64,000 bases of DNA from JBBPZA01 sp963797015 (GTDB lineage Bacteria > Actinomycetota > Thermoleophilia > Solirubrobacterales > Solirubrobacteraceae), in the NCBI GenBank assembly GCA_963797015.1, contig CAWCNV010000012.1, positions 62,001-126,000 of the forward strand. The letters run 5' to 3'. A model generated the notes under the pieces. It was given only the letters and a program-made list of their open reading frames with translations. It was not told the DNA's origin and made no database searches. Position 1 is the stretch's first letter; each line of letters begins with the position of its first letter. Made by a program: the position numbers and the translations under genes. Shown one piece after another: positions 25,319 to 33,286 of the stretch.

Positions 25319-26938
25319 TTGGGAGTGGCACGTCCCACTTCCCGCCAGGTACCGCCCATCGCGAGCGCAGACACAACCCAGCCGACCTCCGCGTTGCGGC
25401 CGCTCGCCGAGGACCTCGCCGAGCGCCGTGAGCGCGCGCGGCTGGGCGGCGGGTCCGAGCGCATCGAGCGCCAGCACGCCGCCGGGAAGCTCACCGCGCG
25501 CGAGCGCCTCGCGCTGCTGATCGACGACGGGACGTTCACCGAGCTGGGCATCCACGCCCAGCCGCACTTCTCCCAGCGCGCGATGGAGGGTCGCGACGCG
25601 CCTGCCGACGGCGTGATCACCGGCTACGGCAAGGTCGACGACCGCCTGGTCGCGGTGTGCGCCTACGACTTCACGGTCATGGCCGGCTCGATGGGCATGA
25701 CCGGCGAGCTGAAGGTCACGCGGCTGCGCGAGTTGGCCTTAACAAAGCGGATCCCGTTCATCTGGCTGCTCGACTCGGCCGGCGCGCGCATCCAGGAGGC
25801 GGTCGGGTCGCTGTTCGCGGGCTCCGGTCACCTGTTCCGCGAGGAGGTGGTCATGAGCGGCGTGATCCCGCAGGTCGCGGCGCTCATGGGGCCGTGCGCT
25901 GCGGGCACGGCCTACATCCCCGGGCTCGCCGACTTCGTCCCGATGGTCAAGGGGCGCGGCTCGATGGCGCTCGCCGGCCCGCACCTGGTGCGCGCCGCGA
26001 TCGGCGAGGACGTGACCCAGGAGGAGCTCGGCGGCTCGCGCGTGCACACGCGCCGCTCGGGGGTGGGCGACCTCGAGGTCTCCGACGACGAGGCCTGCAT
26101 CCGGTCGATCAAGGACTACCTGGCCTTCATGCCCTCCAACTGCGAGGAGCGCCCGCCGGTGGTGCCGACCACCGATCCGATCGACCGCATGGACGACGAG
26201 CTGCTCGACGTGGTGCCGGAGTCCAACCGCAAGCCCTACGACATGTACGAGGTGATCGGGCGCATCGTCGACGACGGCAAGTGGTTCGACCTCAAGCCCA
26301 ATTGGGGCAAGACGGTCATCACCTGCCTCGCGCGCTTCGGGGGGCGGCCCGCGGGGATCGTCGCGAGCCAGCCGCGCCAGCTCGGCGGGATCCTCGACAA
26401 CGACTCGGCCGACAAGGCCGCGCGTTTCGTGAACCTCTGCAACGCGTTCGCGATCCCGCTGGTGTTCCTCCAGGACCTGCCCGGCTTCATGGTCGGGACC
26501 AAGGTCGAGGAGGCCGGGATCATCCGCCACGGCGCGAAGATGCTCCACGCCGTGGCCGCGGCCACGGTCCCGAAGGTCACGGTCGTGCTGCGCAAGGCCT
26601 ACGGCGCGGGCTACTTCGTCATGTGCGGGCGCGCGTATGAGCCCGACCTGATCGTCGCCTGGCCGAGCGCCGAGATCAGCGTGATGGGGGCAGAGGGCGC
26701 GGTCGAGATCATCTTCCGCAAGCAGGTCGAGGAGGCCGAGGACCCGGCGGCCAAGAAGGCGGAGCTGATCGCGAACTTCCGCAAGATCATCGATGTCTAC
26801 ATCGCGGCGGCCAACGCGCTGATCGACGACGTCATCGATCCGCGCGAGACGCGCGCCACCATCTGCCGTGCGCTGGAGATGGCCGAGAACAAGCGCGTCG
26901 AGCGGCCCTGGAAGCGACACGGAGTGGTGCCGGTATGA
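25319..26938 (+). CDS. Acyl-CoA carboxylase carboxyltransferase (beta) subunit
   Basis: Up to 539 aa; the longest frame starts at TTG 25319, overlapping the operator. The homologous part begins near LRPLAEDLAERRERARLGGG, so TTG 25394 is an attractive start, placing the operator 54 bp upstream as for the dehydrogenase. GGGSERIERQHAAGKLTARERL, the SAGARIQEAVGSLF acyl-CoA oxyanion loop, QLGGILDNDSADKAARFV and GAEGAVEIIFRKQ identify the crotonase-like beta-subunit family (propionyl-, methylcrotonyl- or geranyl-CoA carboxylase type). It transfers carboxyl from biotin to acyl-CoA. No biotin carboxylase subunit is adjacent. It overlaps the BKACE gene (ATGA). Confidence 0.88.
   Translation: MGVARPTSRQVPPIASADTTQPTSALRPLAEDLAERRERARLGGGSERIERQHAAGKLTARERLALLIDDGTFTELGIHAQPHFSQRAMEGRDAPADGVITGYGKVDDRLVAVCAYDFTVMAGSMGMTGELKVTRLRELALTKRIPFIWLLDSAGARIQEAVGSLFAGSGHLFREEVVMSGVIPQVAALMGPCAAGTAYIPGLADFVPMVKGRGSMALAGPHLVRAAIGEDVTQEELGGSRVHTRRSGVGDLEVSDDEACIRSIKDYLAFMPSNCEERPPVVPTTDPIDRMDDELLDVVPESNRKPYDMYEVIGRIVDDGKWFDLKPNWGKTVITCLARFGGRPAGIVASQPRQLGGILDNDSADKAARFVNLCNAFAIPLVFLQDLPGFMVGTKVEEAGIIRHGAKMLHAVAAATVPKVTVVLRKAYGAGYFVMCGRAYEPDLIVAWPSAEISVMGAEGAVEIIFRKQVEEAEDPAAKKAELIANFRKIIDVYIAAANALIDDVIDPRETRATICRALEMAENKRVERPWKRHGVVPV
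25324..25339. promoter_or_regulatory. Palindromic operator candidate, copy 2
   Basis: AGTGGCACGTCCCACT is the exact reverse complement of the copy at 24683-24698. It stands at the head of the carboxyltransferase-BKACE-CoA-transferase-MerR operon. Confidence 0.65.
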
Positions 26939-27807
26939 GCCTCGACGACCCGGTCGTCATCACCTGCTCGATCTCGGGCACGATCGCGAACCGCGAGCAG
27001 TGCCCGGCGATCCCCTACACGCCTGAGGAGTACGCCGCCGAGGCGCGGCGGATCGTCGACGAGGGCGGGGTGATGATCCACATCCACGCGCGCAAGCCCG
27101 ACGGCACGCCGTCCTACGAGGCCGAGGACTTCCGCGCCATCACCGACGCGATCCGGGCCGAGGTCGGCGACGTGATCATCAACTACTCGACGGGCGCGAT
27201 CGGCGTGCCCGTCGAGCAGCGGATCGCCTACCTGCGCGAGCTCCGGCCCGACGTCGCTGCGCTGAACATGGGCTCGATGAACTACGCGAAGTACTCGCGC
27301 AAGCGCCACGACTTCGTGTTCAAGACCGTGTTCGCCAACCCCTTCGACGAGATCATCGAGTTCCTGCGGGTGATGGGCGAGGAGGGGATCAAGCCCGAGC
27401 ACGAGTGCTTCGACCTCGGGCACGTCGGCTCGCTGGCGCCGCTCGTCGACATGGGCGTGCTGCGCGAGCCGCTGCACGTCTCGTGCGTGATGGGAGTGGT
27501 CGGGGGCGTGCCGCCGACGGCGCGCAACCTGGCCTCGATGGCCGACAACGTGCCCGCCGGATCGCACTGGGGCGTGATCGGCATCTCGCGCGACCAGTGG
27601 ATGCTGGTCGCGGCGGCGCTGACCCTGGGCGGCTCGGTGCGCGTCGGCCTGGAGGACAACTTCTACCTCCCGAGCGGCGAGATGGCGCGCTCCAACGGGG
27701 ACCTGATCGGCAAGGCGCGCCAGATGACCGAGGACGTTGGGCGCCGTCCGGCGACGGTCGACGAGGCGCGCGAGCTGCTGGGGGTGGCGAGGCGGGCGAC
27801 GGCATGA
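26935..27807 (+). CDS. BKACE family (DUF849) beta-keto acid cleavage enzyme
   Basis: 290 aa. The start ITCSISGTIANREQCP and GGVMIHIHARKPDGTPSYE carry the paired His ligands (HIHAR, about residues 48-52) for the catalytic zinc. VGLEDNFYLPSGEMARSNGDLI holds the C-terminal Glu ligand. Members such as 3-keto-5-aminohexanoate cleavage enzyme condense a beta-keto acid with acetyl-CoA to give acetoacetate and a new acyl-CoA. The specificity of this member is unknown. It is translationally coupled to the carboxyltransferase upstream (ATGA) and to a 20-codon frame downstream (ATGA), and is followed by a CoA-transferase, so it probably acts on CoA-linked catabolic intermediates. Confidence 0.9.
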   Translation: MSLDDPVVITCSISGTIANREQCPAIPYTPEEYAAEARRIVDEGGVMIHIHARKPDGTPSYEAEDFRAITDAIRAEVGDVIINYSTGAIGVPVEQRIAYLRELRPDVAALNMGSMNYAKYSRKRHDFVFKTVFANPFDEIIEFLRVMGEEGIKPEHECFDLGHVGSLAPLVDMGVLREPLHVSCVMGVVGGVPPTARNLASMADNVPAGSHWGVIGISRDQWMLVAAALTLGGSVRVGLEDNFYLPSGEMARSNGDLIGKARQMTEDVGRRPATVDEARELLGVARRATA

Positions 27808-27866
27808 CGGCGACGCTCGCGACCGGGCGCGAGATCGAACGTCGGTCGGCGAAGGGGGCGGCTTAA
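27804..27866 (+). CDS. 20-codon frame linking BKACE and CoA-transferase genes
   Basis: An ATG overlapping the BKACE stop (ATGA) reads MTATLATGREIERRSAKGAA. It ends in TAATG, whose ATG starts the CoA-transferase. The chain of stop/start overlaps suggests it may relay ribosomes between genes rather than make a functional peptide. AAGGGGGCGGC inside it would serve as the ribosome-binding site of the next gene. It may simply be a coincidental frame. Confidence 0.35.
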   Translation: MTATLATGREIERRSAKGAA

Positions 27867-29089
27867 TGACGCTGCCGCTTGCGGACGTACGGGTTCTGGA
27901 CTTGTCACGGCTGCTCCCCGGCGGCTTCTGCTCGCTCCTGCTCGCGGACTTCGGCGCTGACGTGCTCAAGGTCGAGGACACCGGCCTGGGCGACTACGTG
28001 CGGTGGTCGCAGCCCACCTACGAGGGGGCGGCCGAGTCGGCCGGCTCGGCGCTGTTCCTGGCGCTCAACCGCAACAAGCGCTCGATCCGCATCGACCTCA
28101 AGAACGAGCAGGGCAAGGAGGTGCTGCGCCGCCTGGCCCGCGAAGCCGACGTGCTGCTCGAGTCCTTCCGCCCGGGCGTGCTCGACAGGCTCGGCGTGGG
28201 CTACGAGGCGCTGCGGGCCGAGAACCCCGGCCTCGTCTACTGCGCGATCAGCGGCTACGGCCAGGACGGTCCCTACCGCGACCGCTCGGGCCACGACATG
28301 AACTACCTGGGGCTCGTGGGGCTACTCGGGCTCACCGGCGAGCGCGACGGGCCGCCCGTGCAGTCGGCGGGCCAGATCGCCGACGTCGGCGGCGGCGCGC
28401 TGATGGCCGCCTTCGGGATCCTCGCCGCGCTGCGCGAGCGCGACCGCTCGGGCGAGGGGCAGCTCGTCGACGTCTCGATGGCCGACGGCTCGCTGGCCTG
28501 GCTGGCGATGGTCGCCGGGCGCTACTTCTGCGACGGCGTCGTGCCGCGCCGCGGCGACCTCGAGCTGGCCGGGCGCCTGATCTGCTACCGGCCCTATCCG
28601 TGCGCCGATGGCTGGGTGACGCTGGGCGCGCTCGAACCGAAGTTCTGGCGCAACTGGTGTGAGGGAGTGGGCCGCGAGGACCTCGTCGAGAGGCAGTTCG
28701 AGGCGCCGGGCTCGGAGGCCCACGCCGAGGTCGAGCGCATCTTCCTCGAGCGCACGCGCGAGCAGTGGCAGGCGTTCGCCTCCGAGCACGACTGCTGCCT
28801 GGAGCCGGTGCTCGCGCTCGACGAGGCGCTCGACTCGGAGCTCGTCCGCGCGCGGGAGATGGTCGTGGAGCTGGAGCAGCCCGGCGCGGGCAAGGTGCGC
28901 CAGCTCGGCGTGCCGGTCAAGCTCTCGCGCACGCCGGGCGACGTGCGCGCCCCGGGGCCGGTGCTGGGCGAGCACACCGGCGAGGTGCTGTCGTCGCTTG
29001 GCTACTCGGCGGAGGAGATCGCGGCGCTCGAGGAGGCCGGCGCCGTCGCGGGGCCGGCCGCGGGCGTACCCGGGAGCTTCATGGGATGA
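27866..29089 (+). CDS. CaiB/BaiF (class III) CoA-transferase family protein
   Basis: 407 aa from ATG 27866. LPLADVRVLDLSRLLPGGFCS, DFGADVLKVEDTGLGDYVRW, NRNKRSIRIDLKN and LLESFRPGVLDRLGVGYEAL are family hallmarks. SGHDMNYLG (about residues 141-149) supplies the catalytic Asp. QIADVGGGALMAAFGILAAL and the C-terminal APGPVLGEHTGEVL complete the fold. The family moves CoA between acids or, in the alpha-methylacyl-CoA racemase branch, racemises 2-methylacyl-CoA; the AxxGL/YxGG pattern here does not decide. It lies between BKACE and the MerR gene, with TAATG and ATGA overlaps at its ends. Confidence 0.9.
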   Translation: MTLPLADVRVLDLSRLLPGGFCSLLLADFGADVLKVEDTGLGDYVRWSQPTYEGAAESAGSALFLALNRNKRSIRIDLKNEQGKEVLRRLAREADVLLESFRPGVLDRLGVGYEALRAENPGLVYCAISGYGQDGPYRDRSGHDMNYLGLVGLLGLTGERDGPPVQSAGQIADVGGGALMAAFGILAALRERDRSGEGQLVDVSMADGSLAWLAMVAGRYFCDGVVPRRGDLELAGRLICYRPYPCADGWVTLGALEPKFWRNWCEGVGREDLVERQFEAPGSEAHAEVERIFLERTREQWQAFASEHDCCLEPVLALDEALDSELVRAREMVVELEQPGAGKVRQLGVPVKLSRTPGDVRAPGPVLGEHTGEVLSSLGYSAEEIAALEEAGAVAGPAAGVPGSFMG

Positions 29090-29805
29090 GCGCCGAGGCG
29101 CCGGCCGGCGACCTGCTGCGCATGGGCGAGCTGGCCGAGCGCGCGGGCGTGAGCGTCAGCACGGTCAAGCACTACCTGCGCGAGGGCCTGCTCGGCGGCG
29201 ACGCGCAGGTCACGCGCACCTCGCGCAACATGGCCTACTACCCCCCGGAGTTCGTAGAGCGCATCCGCCTGATCAAGCGCCTGCAGGAGGAGCGCTTCAT
29301 GCCCCTGCGCGTGATCCGGGGCGTGATGGACGAGGACCCCGAGCGGCTGCGGGCGCTGGTCGAGCTCGAGGACCGCGTACTCGAGCGCGCCGCCGCCGCC
29401 CAGGACCGGCGCCGCATCTCGCGCGCCGAGCTGCGCAAGCGCTACGAGGTCCCGGCCAACGTGCTCGACCGCCTCGAGGAGCTGAAGATCCTCACGCCGA
29501 GCACGCGCGGCTACGACCCCGACGACGTCGCGATCGTGGAGGCGATCGCGCGCTTCCGCGCCGGCGGCTACGACGAGCAGCTCGGGTTCACCGTCTACGA
29601 CACGCTGCGCTACCGCGAGGCGCTCGCGCCGCTGGTGGGGGGGGAGGTGCGAACGCTGCTCGACCGGCTCGCCGGTGAGGTCGACGCGGACCGCGCGGCG
29701 CAGATCATCGCGGCCGGCGCCGAGCCGCTGCGCGAGCTCGTCGGCGCGATGCACTCGAAGCTGCTGCTCGCCGAGCTGCGCCGGATCACGACACGTCGCG
29801 CCTGA
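29086..29805 (+). CDS. MerR family transcriptional regulator
   Basis: 239 aa. The winged helix-turn-helix is at about residues 11-80 (MGELAERAGVSVSTVKHYLR and MAYYPPEFVERIRLIKRLQEE). A coiled dimer helix follows (LEDRVLERAAAAQDRRR). The C-terminal ~120 residues have no known sensor and no metal-binding Cys cluster. It is the last gene of the operon headed by the AGTGG/CCACT palindrome. By analogy with LiuR-type MerR regulators of acyl-CoA catabolism it is the best local candidate to bind that site. Its last 20 bp overlap the convergent ABC permease gene. Confidence 0.88.
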   Translation: MSAEAPAGDLLRMGELAERAGVSVSTVKHYLREGLLGGDAQVTRTSRNMAYYPPEFVERIRLIKRLQEERFMPLRVIRGVMDEDPERLRALVELEDRVLERAAAAQDRRRISRAELRKRYEVPANVLDRLEELKILTPSTRGYDPDDVAIVEAIARFRAGGYDEQLGFTVYDTLRYREALAPLVGGEVRTLLDRLAGEVDADRAAQIIAAGAEPLRELVGAMHSKLLLAELRRITTRRA

Positions 29806-30529
29806 GCGTGAGCGCGATCCCCGCGCCCAGGAACAGCGCGACGTAGCCCAGGTAGAGCGCGACTCCGGCGCCGAAGGGCAGCACGTCGGCCACGCCGGTG
29901 TCGGTCGCGCCGAAGATCGCGAGCGAGGCGCCGTTGAGGCCGTAGGTCGCGACCGCGTCCGACACCGCACCGAGCGCCGGCTCGATGGCGAGCAGGAAGA
30001 CGAGCGCGGCGACGAGCGCCGCGGCCTGGTTTCGCACCAGCGTCCCGATGCCCACGCCCAGCGCGGCGATCAGCGCTCCGTAGACGCAGCGCCCGGCGAC
30101 GGCCTGGAGCCAGGCCGCGCCCGCGATGTCGAAGTTGGCGTCCTTGATCGCCAGCCACGGAAGAGCCAGCGCGGCGCACAGGACCATCGTCGTGATGGCG
30201 TAGGCCGCTCCGGCCAGCGCGTAGGCGAGCGCCTTGGCGAGGATCACGGGCCAGCGCGCCGGGGTGACGAGGAAGGCGGCGGTGATGGTCCCGTGGCGAA
30301 ACTCGCCCGCGGCTCCGACGATGCCGAGGCTGAGCACCAGCAGGTCGGCGATCGCCGTGAAGGAGAACAGCCCGCCGAGGTCCTCGTCCGTCACTCGCCC
30401 GCCGCGGTCGAAGAGCGCGAGGACGATGACGAGCACCACCAGCACGATGAGCAGCGCGCTGCCCAGCAGCGCCCAGGTGGTACGCGTGGCGCGCAGCCTG
30501 AGGAGCTCGGCCCGCAGCAGCGCGGTCAC
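29786..30529 (-). CDS. ABC transporter permease (ABC-2 type)
   Basis: 247 aa with about six hydrophobic segments: LLGSALLIVLVVLVIVLALF near the start, LLVLSLGIVGAAGEF, AYALAGAAYAITTMVLCAAL, YGALIAALGVGIGTLV, LVAALVFLLAIEPAL and ALYLGYVALFLGAGIALTL. GEFRHGTITAAFLVTPARWPVILAKAL is the conserved ABC-2/NatB-type loop. With the ATPase encoded upstream (GTGA overlap at 30526-30529) it forms an exporter of unknown substrate. The C-terminus overlaps the merR gene on the other strand by 20 bp. Confidence 0.85.
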   Translation of the reverse strand: MTALLRAELLRLRATRTTWALLGSALLIVLVVLVIVLALFDRGGRVTDEDLGGLFSFTAIADLLVLSLGIVGAAGEFRHGTITAAFLVTPARWPVILAKALAYALAGAAYAITTMVLCAALALPWLAIKDANFDIAGAAWLQAVAGRCVYGALIAALGVGIGTLVRNQAAALVAALVFLLAIEPALGAVSDAVATYGLNGASLAIFGATDTGVADVLPFGAGVALYLGYVALFLGAGIALTLRRDVS

Positions 30530-31470
30530 GACGGCTGGCTGCCGGGTGGAGGGGCGAGCGAGGCGTCACCGGTGAGTTGGAGGAAGACGTCCTCGAGCGT
30601 CGAGGCCACGGGGGTGAGCTCGTGCAGGACCACGTTCCCCCAGGCGGCCAGCTCGCCGACGCGCTCGATCGCGATCCCGCGCGCGACCAGCGTGCCGTCG
30701 TAGGCCGGCTCGAGCACCGCGCCCTCCTGTGCCAGCAGCTCGCGCAGGCGGTCGGGCTGGGGGGTGCGCACCCGCACGCCGACCGCCGCGCCGCGGGTCA
30801 GCTCCTCGACCGGCCCCTGGGCGAGCAGCCGGCCGCGCCCGATCACCACCACCTCGTCGACGGTCTGCGAGATCTCGGCCAGGACGTGGCTCGAGACGAG
30901 CACGCCGCGTCCCTCGCGGGCCAGGCCGCGGAGCAGGTCGCGCAGCCACCGGATCCCCTGCGGATCGAGCCCGTTCGCCGGCTCGTCGAGGACCAGCACG
31001 CGAGGGTCGCCGAGCAGCGCCGCCGCGATGCTCAGGCGCTGGCGCATGCCGAGCGAGTAGCCGCCGACGCGCCGCCCGGCGTCTTCGGTCAGGCCGACGA
31101 GCTCGAGCACCTCCTCCACCCGCGGCGCCTCGACGCGCGCCGCGACGGCCAGCGCGCGCAGGTGGATGCGCGCGCTGCGGCCGGGGTGGAAGCGCGCGTT
31201 CTCGAGCACGGCCCCGACGGTGCGGATCGGGTCCTCGAGGGCGCGATACGGGCGACCCTGGACCAGCGCGCGGCCGGAGCTGGGGGCGACCAGTCCGAGC
31301 AGCGCGCGCAGGGTCGTCGTCTTGCCGGCGCCGTTGGGTCCGAGGAAGCCGACCACGCGGCCCATGGGCACCGAGAAGCTGAGCTCGTCGACCGCGGTGG
31401 TCGAGCCGAAGCGCTTGGTCAGGCCCTCGACCGCGAGTGCGTCGGGCGATCGTGGGCCGCTGGCCTCCAC
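30526..31470 (-). CDS. ABC transporter ATP-binding protein
   Basis: 314 aa. GPNGAGKTT (Walker A), YSLGMRQRL (signature), VLVLDEPANGLDPQG (Walker B) and VSSHVLAEI (H-loop) are intact. About 75 extra C-terminal residues form the accessory domain of the CcmA/drug-exporter group (ELTRGAAVGVRVRTPQPDRL). It energises the ABC-2 permease encoded directly downstream. Lantibiotic-immunity and drug-export ATPases look similar, and nothing nearby defines the substrate. Confidence 0.92.
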   Translation of the reverse strand: MEASGPRSPDALAVEGLTKRFGSTTAVDELSFSVPMGRVVGFLGPNGAGKTTTLRALLGLVAPSSGRALVQGRPYRALEDPIRTVGAVLENARFHPGRSARIHLRALAVAARVEAPRVEEVLELVGLTEDAGRRVGGYSLGMRQRLSIAAALLGDPRVLVLDEPANGLDPQGIRWLRDLLRGLAREGRGVLVSSHVLAEISQTVDEVVVIGRGRLLAQGPVEELTRGAAVGVRVRTPQPDRLRELLAQEGAVLEPAYDGTLVARGIAIERVGELAAWGNVVLHELTPVASTLEDVFLQLTGDASLAPPPGSQPS

Positions 31471-31563
31471 CGCGCGGAAGCTACCGGCCGGCGCAGTCGA
31501 TCGGCCGCGCCGGCCGGTCGCAGCCGCGGTGCGGTGGTCAGACAGGCCCCGGTTCCCCTCCGC

Positions 31564-32364
31564 TCACCACACGACGTCGTGGTGCTCCATGACTCCATAG
31601 CCCTCGGCGAGCTCGCCGGCGTAGGGGAGAGAGCCGGCGAAGGTGCCGAACGGCTGCACGTAGTCCGAGCGGACGACCAGCAGGTTGTCGTGGCGCTCGC
31701 GCGTGGCCTCGGCGGCGAAGCGCAGCGTGTCGCGGCCGCCGTCCCGCTCGACGGCCACCGACGACAGGTCGTCCGCGAAGTGGGCCGCTCCGATCTCGTG
31801 CGGCTCGTCCTCGACCCAAACGGTTCGCTCGCTGCTGCGCGCGTCGTCGTGGACGCCGGCGACCAGGTTCCAGGCGACGGCGCGGCCGTCGCCTGTCGTG
31901 CCCACGCCCGCTGACCAGCGCCATGACGTGCGGCGGGCGTGGTAGCCCGCGGAATCGTCGACCAGGCCGTACGCGCTGACCCGGCGGGCGGTGCGGCCTG
32001 CCGCGCGCACCGTGCCGCGCACCGGCACTCCGCCCTGCTTGCGCGTCCACACGTAGCCGCGGCCGTCGGGCGTGACGACCTCGATGCCCTGCTGCTCGAC
32101 CCACGCCAGCTCGAGCTCGATCTCGGGGGCCGCCACCCGCACCGCGGCACGGCCGAAGCGCACGCCGGCGCGTCCCGGCCTGGTGCGCTCGAGCAGATTG
32201 CCCTGCTCGCGGTCCCACAGCGCCCAGAAGCCCTGGAGCGAGGGGCCGATGCGGGCCAGGCCGACGCACAGCATCAGCTCGGGGCCGTAGACGCCGAGGT
32301 AGCGCCAGCGCTTGAGCAGGCGGCCGCCGAGCACGGGGGGCAGGCGCTCGGGTGGCAGCGGCAC
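31564..32364 (-). CDS. DUF2804 family protein
   Basis: 266 aa from GTG 32364; the frame is open further upstream, so the start is uncertain. LGGRLLKRWRYLGVYGPELMLCVGLARIG, then VPVRGTVRAAGRTARRVSAYGLVDDSAGYHARRTSWRWSAG in pieces, and the end PYAGELAEGYGVMEHHDVVW, match DUF2804 proteins. Their role is unknown; they share a lipocalin-like beta-rich fold with hydroxyneurosporene-synthase-type proteins. No signal peptide is visible. It faces the nitrilase-TetR operon across a short control region. Confidence 0.72.
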   Translation of the reverse strand: MPLPPERLPPVLGGRLLKRWRYLGVYGPELMLCVGLARIGPSLQGFWALWDREQGNLLERTRPGRAGVRFGRAAVRVAAPEIELELAWVEQQGIEVVTPDGRGYVWTRKQGGVPVRGTVRAAGRTARRVSAYGLVDDSAGYHARRTSWRWSAGVGTTGDGRAVAWNLVAGVHDDARSSERTVWVEDEPHEIGAAHFADDLSSVAVERDGGRDTLRFAAEATRERHDNLLVVRSDYVQPFGTFAGSLPYAGELAEGYGVMEHHDVVW

Positions 32365-32426
32365 GCCGGCGGGCCGCCCCGGCCCGGGACCGCGCCATGG
32401 CCCCGGTATCCTTGGGGCGACGGCCG

Positions 32427-32442
32427 TTGACCGACCAGTCAA
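32427..32442. promoter_or_regulatory. TetR-type operator candidate before the nitrilase-TetR operon
   Basis: TTGACCGACCAGTCAA is a 16-bp imperfect palindrome (TTGAC/GTCAA outer arms exact, 6 of 8 pairs). It sits 3-10 bp before a GGGAGGGG ribosome-binding site (32445-32452). A TATCCT -10-like box lies at 32407-32412. The shape fits TetR-family operators, and the operon's second gene encodes a TetR regulator, so autoregulation is likely. Confidence 0.55.
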
Positions 32443-32458
32443 TCGGGAGGGGAACACC

Positions 32459-33286
32459 CTGCGCGCCGCGTCGGTCCAGCTCAACGCGACGGAGGATACG
32501 GCCCGCAACCGGGAGCGGGCGGACCGCCTCACCCGCGAGGCGGCCGCTCGCGGCGCCGAGCTCGTCCTGCTGCCCGAGAAGTGGACCGTGCTCGGCACGG
32601 AGGAGCAGCTGCGCGCCGGCGCCGAGCCGCTCGAGGGTCCCACGCTCGCCTGGGCGCGGATTACGGCTCGCGAGCTGGGCATAGACCTCGTGGCAGGCTC
32701 GTTCGTCGAGCGCACCGACGACGGCCGCCACCACAACACCTGCCTGCACGTCGGGCCCGACGGCGAGCTGCGGGCGGTGTATCGGAAGCTGCACCTGTTC
32801 GACGTCGAGGTCGCCGGCACCGTGTACCGCGAGTCCGAGCTCGAGGACCCGGGCGAGGAGATCGTCGTGTCGCGCACCGCCGGCGGCGTGGAGCTGGGCC
32901 TGAGCGTCTGCTACGACCTCCGCTTCCCCGAGCTCTACCGGATCCTCGCGCTGCGCGGCGCGCGCGTGCTGCTCGTGCCCTCCGCCTTCACCCTCGCCAC
33001 CACGCGCGACCACTGGGAGGTTCTGCTTCGCGCCCGTGCGATCGAGGACCAGGCCTACGTCGTCGCCGCCAACCAGATCGGCGCGTCCGGCGCGGGCGCC
33101 CACTCCGGCGGCCGCTCGCTGATCGCCGATCCGTGGGGCGTGGTGCTCGCACAGGCGCCGGACACCGAGACGGTGATCGTCGCCGAGCTCGATCTCCGTC
33201 GGCTGGACGACGTGCGCGCGCGGCTGCCCTCGCTGGCCAACCGCCGGGCCGACGCCTACCGCTGGCCCGAGGGAGCACCGGCGTGA
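32459..33286 (+). CDS. Carbon-nitrogen hydrolase (nitrilase superfamily, Nit1/Nit2-like)
   Basis: 275 aa. The catalytic triad is visible: Glu in LVLLPEKW (about residue 41), Lys in YRKLHLFD (about 104) and Cys in LSVCYDLRFPELYR (about 144). RFPELYR and the DPWGVVLAQAP tail resemble Nit2 omega-amidase and Nit1 deaminated-glutathione amidase. No ATG, GTG or nearby TTG is in frame. CTG 32459, placed 6 nt after GGGAGGGG, is the best start; TTG 32312 would lie inside the divergent gene. It hydrolyses an amide or nitrile to acid and ammonia. It overlaps the tetR gene by GTGA. Confidence 0.85.
   Translation: MRAASVQLNATEDTARNRERADRLTREAAARGAELVLLPEKWTVLGTEEQLRAGAEPLEGPTLAWARITARELGIDLVAGSFVERTDDGRHHNTCLHVGPDGELRAVYRKLHLFDVEVAGTVYRESELEDPGEEIVVSRTAGGVELGLSVCYDLRFPELYRILALRGARVLLVPSAFTLATTRDHWEVLLRARAIEDQAYVVAANQIGASGAGAHSGGRSLIADPWGVVLAQAPDTETVIVAELDLRRLDDVRARLPSLANRRADAYRWPEGAPA

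Noticed and set aside
32427..32442. RutR box (pyrimidine regulation) because TTGACC/GTCAA arms are similar
   Set aside because: Three of the fixed positions differ from the RutR consensus, and the local TetR gene looks FadR-like, so only a generic TetR operator is claimed.
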